From the NCBI GenBank assembly GCA_003486385.1, contig DNFT01000093.1, positions 1 to 36,302 of the forward strand: a stretch of 36,302 nucleotides of DNA, read 5' to 3'. A program made the position numbers and the translations under genes. Under the pieces are notes generated by a model. The model searched no databases. It was given only the letters and a program-made list of their open reading frames with translations, and was not told the DNA's origin. The stretch is from Eubacterium sp. (GTDB lineage: Bacteria; Bacillota; Clostridia; Lachnospirales; Lachnospiraceae). This document shows positions 31,281-36,302 of the stretch, piece by piece (position 1 is the stretch's first letter; every line of letters begins with the position of its first letter).

Positions 31281-31333
31281 GATAACAGGTAAAACAGACG
31301 AAAACTGTTTTGCCTGTTATCATACATTTTTTT
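31281..31333 (+). terminator. Strong terminator just before the ABC operon
   Basis: A 17-bp stem, GATAACAGGTAAAACAG (31281-31297) with its complement at 31305-31321 (one G/T pair), has a 7-nt loop and a T-tract at 31326-31333. Only 16 nt separate the T-tract from ATG 31350, enough for a ribosome site but not a promoter. The following genes may depend on read-through or on release of this hairpin. Confidence 0.85.
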
Positions 31334-31349
31334 GAGGAGGAGCACATAA

Positions 31350-32426
31350 ATGAGAAAATTATTTTTATTTTTTATTACAATCATATTAATTGCAGGTTCA
31401 AATATGTTTGCAATGAGGGATGTTACAGGTGATGGACATAAGGAACTGCTCTATTGTGTGTCCAATGAAAAATATAGTGTCGAGTATATTTTTGATTGGA
31501 CGAACTGTGCGGTTATTTCTCCGTACCATATTGAAGATGACAATGTTGTGCTGGAGCTGAATGCTGACGCTGTAATTCAGAGTATTAATTTTGCAGCACA
31601 AAGGGACGGATATGGAGATGATTATGTTCATACTGATAATGTATCTTCTGATAATCTGCCCCTGTCTTTCTTCTCCGCTGACGCAGGTGCTTATCTGAGT
31701 TCAACTATCGATGAGGAAAATATATTAAAAATAAATTACAATGAGAACTCGGGTGAGGCGAAGCTGGAGGTTGAATTCTCATACCACTATTCCGTTGATG
31801 AGGGAAAATATGTCTTTTCGGACATGGCGGTAACGACCGAGGCCAAGAGAATTAAGCGCGCCAAGACAGCCACCCCGAAACCTGAGAAATCAATGAATAT
31901 GAGCTATAAAAATGAGGACACCTTTCAGGATTATGTATACAATGAGAACTCACAGACATGGGATTTCGTTTTTTCTGAGGAGGGAATAAGGCTTGTGTGG
32001 GAGATTAATTCAACAGGCCAGCTGTATATGGAATATGGTGATAAAAGAGTGAGTGTTCCGTGGGGAGCTACCTTGCATTGGAGAAGCGGTAGTGACCTTA
32101 TGGATGTAAACGGTGACGGTAATAAGGATTTTGTTTTACATGTATATGATTCTGCCGACAATACGGCAGTGATATTCATATATGATATCGCGAATGAGAA
32201 AGATTTATCACCGGTATATTCTGAATATACACAACAACGCTACCTTTATTATCTGAGTGATGAACGTAACAGTGAGGATAATCAGCCGGTTAATGGTAAC
32301 ATTGAAATGAAATTATATGTAGGAGAAGATGGTCAATATGATGGCAGGATTCTGATTGAGTCATTTAACACCAAGTCAGACAAGGGTGAGGGGGCATGGT
32401 CAGAGTATTATATTATTCCACGGTAG
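31350..32426 (+). CDS. Secreted protein with Asp-rich repeat loops, paralogue of the gene at 35578
   Basis: An unrecognised 358-aa exported protein. Residues 1-~22 are a signal peptide (LFLFFITIILIAGSNMFA). Two loops resemble the calcium-type DxNxDG motifs of FG-GAP/VCBS and dockerin proteins: RDVTGDGHKELL just after the signal and MDVNGDGNKDFVLHVYD at ~252. A linker (KTATPKPEKSMN) separates an N-terminal beta domain from the C-terminal part. The C-terminal part aligns with the product at 35578 (YNENSQTWDFVF with YNEEHNSWDEVY; FIYDIANEKDLSPVY with FVYDLKNKKDLSPFY). GAGGAGG gives ATG 31350. It opens an operon with two ABC permeases, an ATPase and an anchored protein, so it may be a surface component of that system. 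Confidence 0.75.
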   Translation: MRKLFLFFITIILIAGSNMFAMRDVTGDGHKELLYCVSNEKYSVEYIFDWTNCAVISPYHIEDDNVVLELNADAVIQSINFAAQRDGYGDDYVHTDNVSSDNLPLSFFSADAGAYLSSTIDEENILKINYNENSGEAKLEVEFSYHYSVDEGKYVFSDMAVTTEAKRIKRAKTATPKPEKSMNMSYKNEDTFQDYVYNENSQTWDFVFSEEGIRLVWEINSTGQLYMEYGDKRVSVPWGATLHWRSGSDLMDVNGDGNKDFVLHVYDSADNTAVIFIYDIANEKDLSPVYSEYTQQRYLYYLSDERNSEDNQPVNGNIEMKLYVGEDGQYDGRILIESFNTKSDKGEGAWSEYYIIPR

Positions 32427-32452
32427 GACATGAATTGTGAAGGAGATCGACT

Positions 32453-33283
32453 ATGAGAAACATATTAAGAAACATTGGGAATGAAATGTCGTTAATGCTG
32501 AGGCGGCCTTGTGCGGTTATTACATGGCTGGCAATGTGTTTTTTTGTACTGTGGAATTTTATTAACAACGTCAATACGGCTGCTGACTGTCACTTCATTT
32601 CGCAGATGTATGATATTGCCTATATTACCACGCTGTCTAGGTGGTCAAAAAGCGGATTCTTTCTGATGACATTCTATCCGGTCTTAGTGGTACTTCCGAC
32701 AGCTACGTCTTTTTTTAATGATACCGGAAGCCGGATGCGGATATATATCGAGGCAAGGTCGGGAAAGTCAGCTTATTATTTTTCTAAGTTTGCAGCAGTC
32801 TTTTTCAGCACCTTTATCATATTTACAGTTCCATTCGTGGCAGAGCTTATAATCTCCTTTATATGTCTTCCGGCATCAGCACACGGAGACCCGACAAATT
32901 GTGAATTCTACAAAACAGCGGTAGAAATATATGATTATCCGTTCTCAGAACTCTTTATAAATAACAGGTTCCTATGGCTCCTGCTCGCGGTAGTATTGTT
33001 TGGCATGGTGTCGGGGATGCTGGCTGTATTCAATGCGGCGGTGAGTTCCAACAGTAAAATAAAGTATGCGATATTCACCATGATTTCGGTGTATATATTG
33101 TTAAATATCTGCTCGACCTTCCAGTCAGTATTCTCGCTGGAGTATTTAACGAATTACTTTCTGATATTGCGCCTGTTCGAAAGAGGTAAAAATTACATGG
33201 CGTATGCAATGACACTTGTAGTGCTTATCTGCTTTTCCGTGGGTATTATGACTGCACACATAAAAAAGGACGAGCTTATCTGA
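32453..33283 (+). CDS. ABC-2-type permease subunit 1
   Basis: A 276-aa integral membrane protein with about six helices (for example ITWLAMCFFVLWNFI near 20-35, FFLMTFYPVLVVLPTATSFF, FAAVFFSTFIIFTVPFVAEL, LWLLLAVVLFGMVSGMLAVF). An external loop of ~40 residues contains HGDPTNCEFYKTAVEIYDYP. The layout is that of ABC-2 permeases that move peptides or lipids across the membrane. AAGGAG lies just before ATG 32453, 27 nt after the preceding gene. With the second permease and the ATPase it should form one transporter. The substrate is not shown; lantibiotic-immunity-type and peptide exporters have this gene order. Confidence 0.75.
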   Translation: MRNILRNIGNEMSLMLRRPCAVITWLAMCFFVLWNFINNVNTAADCHFISQMYDIAYITTLSRWSKSGFFLMTFYPVLVVLPTATSFFNDTGSRMRIYIEARSGKSAYYFSKFAAVFFSTFIIFTVPFVAELIISFICLPASAHGDPTNCEFYKTAVEIYDYPFSELFINNRFLWLLLAVVLFGMVSGMLAVFNAAVSSNSKIKYAIFTMISVYILLNICSTFQSVFSLEYLTNYFLILRLFERGKNYMAYAMTLVVLICFSVGIMTAHIKKDELI

Positions 33284-33321
33284 ACATAGAATTCTATATA
33301 AAAAACGGGGGGATGGATACT

Positions 33322-34137
33322 GTGAGAAAACAGGGATATATTATTCCGGCAGTATGGGGAGTGCTTGCTTTTATAGTATACTTTTTGGCGACAGATAATG
33401 TAAGCATTGCCGATATGATATTCAGAATATCATTTGGAAATGGTGAGGCTTTATTTTCGAACAGCAGCTATTTGATGTTCTGTTATATGAACATTGCGTT
33501 CATCCATGTCCTGTACGGAACAAAAATCTACAGACATTTTTGTGAAGCCTCCGTGTATTATTTTGCACGCATGGGCGACAGACGCAAGTGGATTCTGCAT
33601 GAATTTGCAAAGCTGGCGATTGATATTGTAGTCTATCTTGGTATTAATCTGGCTGTGATTATTATACTTAATCTGCTATCCGGCAAGCTTGAAGCGGCAA
33701 CGGTGGCTGATATATTCTTTATTATTTTCTATCTTTTCTGCTTTACAATGTTTGCACTGACAACAACACTGCTGATCAACCTCATTGCTGTATATATATC
33801 AAGCGGCGCAGGCTTTGCACTTGTGGAGACTGTATGTATGGCATGCATAGCTTTTTATTGTGCAGTTGGTGAAGCAACGAATGCAGACTGTTATGAATAT
33901 TTTAAAAAATATGCATTTCTGCTGTGGATGAATCCGGTCTGCCATCTGTTCATTAAGATACATAGCAGTACAATTGATGCAGTTAACGAATTAATTAATA
34001 TCGGAGGTCTGAACTTTGATATGGGGGTATCGGCGCTGTACCTGCTGGTCGCATGTTCTGTGACTGTGCTGATATGGTTAATTGCAATACGAAAAATGGA
34101 TATTATGGGAAATAATTCGGAGAACCAGATAAATTGA
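33322..34137 (+). CDS. ABC-2-type permease subunit 2
   Basis: A 271-aa protein with about six membrane helices (IIPAVWGVLAFIVYFL at the start, IVVYLGINLAVIIILNLLSG, IFFIIFYLFCFTMFALTTTL, LYLLVACSVTVLIWLIAI at the end). It resembles a diverged partner of the upstream permease. GTG 33322 is chosen because GGGGGG (33307-33312) lies nine bases before it; the in-frame ATG 33313 directly abuts that run and is unlikely to be used. It lies 38 nt after the first permease and 16 nt before the ATPase gene. Having two different permeases rather than one suggests a heterodimeric channel. Confidence 0.7.
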   Translation: MRKQGYIIPAVWGVLAFIVYFLATDNVSIADMIFRISFGNGEALFSNSSYLMFCYMNIAFIHVLYGTKIYRHFCEASVYYFARMGDRRKWILHEFAKLAIDIVVYLGINLAVIIILNLLSGKLEAATVADIFFIIFYLFCFTMFALTTTLLINLIAVYISSGAGFALVETVCMACIAFYCAVGEATNADCYEYFKKYAFLLWMNPVCHLFIKIHSSTIDAVNELINIGGLNFDMGVSALYLLVACSVTVLIWLIAIRKMDIMGNNSENQIN

Positions 34138-34153
34138 AAAAGGGGGAACGGTA

Positions 34154-34786
34154 ATGCTGCTTAAGATTGATAAAGCTTCAAAGACAATTAAGAAAAAAAA
34201 GGTGCTTGACGATGTATCTGCTGAGTTCAAGAGCGGGCTGATATATGCTGTGGTTGGAAGAAACGGTTCGGGAAAGACAATGCTGTTCCGGGCACTGTCC
34301 GGGCTGATGAAGGTAGATTCGGGAGCAGTGACGCTGGACGGCAGAAGACTCCATAAGGATTTTGAGATGCTGCCGGGACTGGGAATAATGCTTGAAAATG
34401 CCGGACTCTATCCGGATTTGTCCGCTGTGGATAATCTTTCATTTCTTATGGGAATTAACAAAAAGCCGGACATAAGAATAATAAAAGAATATATAAGCAG
34501 GGTGGGACTTGACCCGGAGGATAAAAGACCATTTCGAAAATATTCATTGGGCATGAAGCACAGGCTTGTATTTGCACAGGCAATTATGGATAATCCATCT
34601 ATTTTACTTTTGGATGAACCGACTAATTCTCTTGATGAAGGCGGAGTCAGCCTTATAAGAGAACTGGTATTGAATATGAAGGATGAAAACAGAATTATTA
34701 TTATCACAAGTCATAACCGTGAAGATATAGATATGCTTGCTGATGTAGTATACAGTATGTCTGATGGGAGGCTGACGAAGGTATGA
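34154..34786 (+). CDS. ABC transporter ATPase
   Basis: A 210-aa cytoplasmic ATPase that powers the two permeases above. All ABC motifs are intact: Walker A VVGRNGSGKT (about 34-43), signature KYSLGMKHRL (about 128), Walker B SILLLDEPTNSLD (about 150) and the switch His in IITSHNREDID. The Q-loop region reads GLGIMLENAGLY, where an E or N stands near the usual Q. It is short, with no C-terminal regulatory extension. GGGGG precedes ATG 34154. The stop overlaps the next gene (ATGA). The type is close to peptide/lantibiotic exporters, which again fits a secreted-peptide neighbourhood. Confidence 0.92.
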   Translation: MLLKIDKASKTIKKKKVLDDVSAEFKSGLIYAVVGRNGSGKTMLFRALSGLMKVDSGAVTLDGRRLHKDFEMLPGLGIMLENAGLYPDLSAVDNLSFLMGINKKPDIRIIKEYISRVGLDPEDKRPFRKYSLGMKHRLVFAQAIMDNPSILLLDEPTNSLDEGGVSLIRELVLNMKDENRIIIITSHNREDIDMLADVVYSMSDGRLTKV

Positions 34787-35427
34787 TTAGATTTTCGCAT
34801 ACTATTATTATTACGACAGTACTGTTCATGCTTTGCGTGGGCTATGGATTGTGGAGTTCAAGTCATTTTGAAAATTTCAGTGAGGAAATCATTGAAGAGT
34901 ATAGTGTCGGAATTCTGCCTGACGAACTTTTAGATAACACCATAAAGAAAATCAGGGAAACCGGTGATGATAACGAATACATATTCAAGGTGACCTGCGA
35001 GAGCGGGCTCCAATATAATTTTGCATGTGCAACACAGTGCGTGAGAATTGACAAGGTGTACAGAGGCGGGCAGGAGCTTGTCGGAAGTACGATTAATGTA
35101 CTTGTAGCTAACCGTATTTTCCTCGATATGCGCTCAATCAATATGTCCTTTGTGGGAGAAATGAAGCCGGGTAAGGAATATCTTGTTCTGCTTAATGACT
35201 GCATTAAGACGCCATATATGCATATATACAATAAGCGTGATGAGTATTTGTTCTCTCCTTTCTTTCCATATTCGGAGGTCAATGCAACGGTACACGAAAG
35301 TATATCGCAGAATGCTAATTGGGCTTTATATAGTGAAGCTAAGAGTGAGGACTTTACCCTGATGTCGGATGCGGCGATTGAAAAAATCAAAAAGCTGAGC
35401 AGGGAGCTGACCGATAAATACAGATAG
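34783..35427 (+). CDS. Membrane-anchored extracytoplasmic protein of the ABC operon
   Basis: A 214-aa protein of no known family. One N-terminal helix (~5-25, TIIITTVLFMLCVGYGLW) anchors it; the rest should be outside. That domain is a beta-rich fold of ~125 residues (YIFKVTCESGLQYNFACATQ, then CVRIDKVYRGG, then MKPGKEYLVLLNDCI) with an OB-like pattern, ending in a helix rich in charge (KIKKLSRELTDKYR). Three Cys residues outside could form a disulphide. It overlaps the ATPase by 4 nt, so it is made in step with the transporter and is likely an accessory subunit. The 85-nt repeat follows 13 nt after its stop. Confidence 0.7.
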   Translation: MIRFSHTIIITTVLFMLCVGYGLWSSSHFENFSEEIIEEYSVGILPDELLDNTIKKIRETGDDNEYIFKVTCESGLQYNFACATQCVRIDKVYRGGQELVGSTINVLVANRIFLDMRSINMSFVGEMKPGKEYLVLLNDCIKTPYMHIYNKRDEYLFSPFFPYSEVNATVHESISQNANWALYSEAKSEDFTLMSDAAIEKIKKLSRELTDKYR

Positions 35428-35440
35428 TGCGTAAGGGCAG

Positions 35441-35525
35441 CCATCACACAGCAAGCCACAGACCATCCACCCGCAGGCACGTGTCTGCCGCCGTTTCATG
35501 GCTTCTGTCTGAGGCTGCGTGTTGG
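35441..35525 (+). repeat. 85-nt structured repeat, copy B (right flank of the island)
   Basis: It aligns gap-free with copy A at 27510-27594, 71 of 85 positions identical. Its outer stem, CCATCACACAGC with GCTGCGTGTTGG, keeps 10 of 12 pairs. CAGAC/GTCTG is unchanged, and GCCGT pairs with ATGGC using one wobble. GCAGG (35473-35477) pairs with TCTGC (35484-35488) better than in copy A. Copies A and B lie in the same direction on either side of the 7.8-kb accessory island. Confidence 0.85.
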
Positions 35526-35577
35526 GTGAAATGTGAAATCTGCTTACATGCAAATTTGTCATGGCGCGATATAAAAA

Positions 35578-36302
35578 ATGGCTTATAATGAAGTCATGCT
35601 ATTAATAGTAAAAAATGTAAGATACATAGGCAAATATAAAAGTGAAAAGAGTACTGAGACAGTGCAGTCAGACATAAGCATACCTGTACAGCCGAAATAC
35701 AAAAACACTGTACTCCCAATCGACGACGGGACGGAGAAAAAGCCTGACGTTTCTTACAGATATAATGAGGAACACAACAGTTGGGATGAGGTGTACAGTC
35801 TTGAAAATGTATCTATGATATATGATACAGCGGACAACGAAATCTATTTGGAATTTGGTGACAGCCATGAGAAGGTTTCATGGGTGATTCAGCGTCTCGG
35901 AGGCGGAATGGGGATGAGCATGGGTTTGCTCGACATGACAGAGGACGGCAGCGATGATTTGGTCGTGGCGGTTCATGACAGGGAACTGAAGCTGTATTTT
36001 GTGTATGATTTGAAGAATAAGAAGGATTTATCACCGTTTTATTGCACGGATGCCTCCAATATTTTCAGTGCCTATATGTATCCTCAATATGCCGAAGAGA
36101 TAGTGAACGCCGTGAATGAAAATTTTTCCGAAACGCCTGATTTAGAAGGAAAAAGTGTGGCGGCAGAGGATGACGGAAGCCTGAAAGCCGACTGGATGCA
36201 TTTGCGAAACGATGCCTACGGTGTTGAAATGTATCAGAATGTAATCGATGACAAGGTTTTATGCTATCGATGGTATACATTGGGACAGGTGTCAGACCCC
36301 GG
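35578..36302 (+). CDS. 5'-shortened paralogue of the secreted protein at 31350, partial at right edge
   Basis: From ATG 35578 (or 35596) the frame stays open to the edge, so the stop is outside the window. At least 241 residues are visible. The first ~30 (MLLIVKNVRYIGKYKSEKST) are not a signal peptide; an upstream stop lies at 35572-35574. Residues ~60-165 align with the C-terminal part of the secreted protein at 31350. That alignment includes the acidic loop LLDMTEDGSDDLVVAVHD, where the second Asp/Asn of the motif is kept but the first is changed. The ~180-residue N-terminal half is missing. No convincing ribosome site is seen. TATAAT at 35584-35589 overlaps the proposed start and has no good -35. 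The last 22 bases are a copy of the palindromic repeat, so its C terminus is repeat-derived or truncated. It is probably a relic or partial duplicate. Confidence 0.6.
   Translation, partial: MAYNEVMLLIVKNVRYIGKYKSEKSTETVQSDISIPVQPKYKNTVLPIDDGTEKKPDVSYRYNEEHNSWDEVYSLENVSMIYDTADNEIYLEFGDSHEKVSWVIQRLGGGMGMSMGLLDMTEDGSDDLVVAVHDRELKLYFVYDLKNKKDLSPFYCTDASNIFSAYMYPQYAEEIVNAVNENFSETPDLEGKSVAAEDDGSLKADWMHLRNDAYGVEMYQNVIDDKVLCYRWYTLGQVSDP
36281..36302 (+). repeat. Edge copy of the GGGACAGGGGTCAGACCCC repeat
   Basis: The last 22 bases match the first half-arm of the repeat at 22832 except for G to T at the tenth base. The copy continues past the window edge. It lies inside the open frame of the partial gene. 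Confidence 0.75.

Noticed and set aside
34863..35480. 205-codon open frame on the minus strand
   Set aside because: It lies opposite the anchored protein of the ABC operon, which has the better start, coupling and composition.
35556..35589. TTGTCA and TATAAT as a promoter for the partial paralogue
   Set aside because: The spacing is 22 bp, too long, and the -10 overlaps the proposed coding start.

Overview
The window looks like the chromosome of a low-GC Gram-positive gut or rumen anaerobe of the Lachnospiraceae type. Reasons: strong AGGAGG-type ribosome sites, TTGaca/TAtaaT promoters, a Tn916/Tn1549-like integrase with a small excisionase-like gene, a two-OB-fold SSB, ECF vitamin transport, a GH43 glycosidase and an Ala/Lys/Glu-rich DUF6465-like protein. 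No species is assigned.

Layout. (1) Positions 1-~7.4 kb are the distal part of an integrative conjugative element: the end of a large surface protein, an ArdC-like DNA-binding/metallopeptidase protein, a Cys/His-rich unknown, an XRE regulator with its own operator, three small unknowns, an excisionase-like protein and a tyrosine integrase. (2) 7.6-10 kb: SSB and a GH43 beta-xylosidase/arabinofuranosidase. (3) 10.1-14.8 kb: a compact set with a HAD phosphatase, two nucleotidyltransferases (one fused to a PLP enzyme), a diacylglycerol-kinase-like enzyme and a DUF6465-like protein. It probably makes an activated head group for a lipid or glycan. (4) 15.1-19.9 kb: a giant membrane sensor (ECF-S-like membrane domain, beta-propellers, HD-GYP) translationally coupled to a BMP-type binding protein. 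(5) 20-27.4 kb: housekeeping and vitamin genes, aroC, tgt, a TetR regulator, a pyridoxal kinase with an ECF S component (minus strand), and serC-serA. (6) 27.5-35.5 kb: an accessory island bracketed by two direct copies of an 85-nt structured repeat (about 84% identical). (7) 35.6-36.3 kb: a 5'-shortened paralogue of an island protein, running off the edge inside a palindromic dispersed repeat.

The island is the most interesting part. It holds a 599-aa regulator built from two tandem HTH plus helical-repeat modules (RRNPP/Rgg-like). Convergent to it is a previously easy-to-miss 53-codon gene for a small secreted peptide. Divergent from the peptide gene is a secreted YD/RHS-like protein with a SleB-type cell-wall hydrolase domain. 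The peptide/hydrolase intergenic region has a perfect 11-bp inverted repeat whose two outer ends each run into the weak -35 box of one of the two divergent promoters. This is the geometry expected of a regulator that switches on both genes. A strong terminator follows the hydrolase gene, and just after it begins a five-gene operon (secreted protein, two ABC-2-like permeases, ATPase, membrane-anchored protein) with no room for its own promoter. I propose a peptide-responsive regulator controlling a secreted hydrolase and, by terminator read-through, an export or self-protection ABC system. The parts are visible in the sequence; the circuit is inference.
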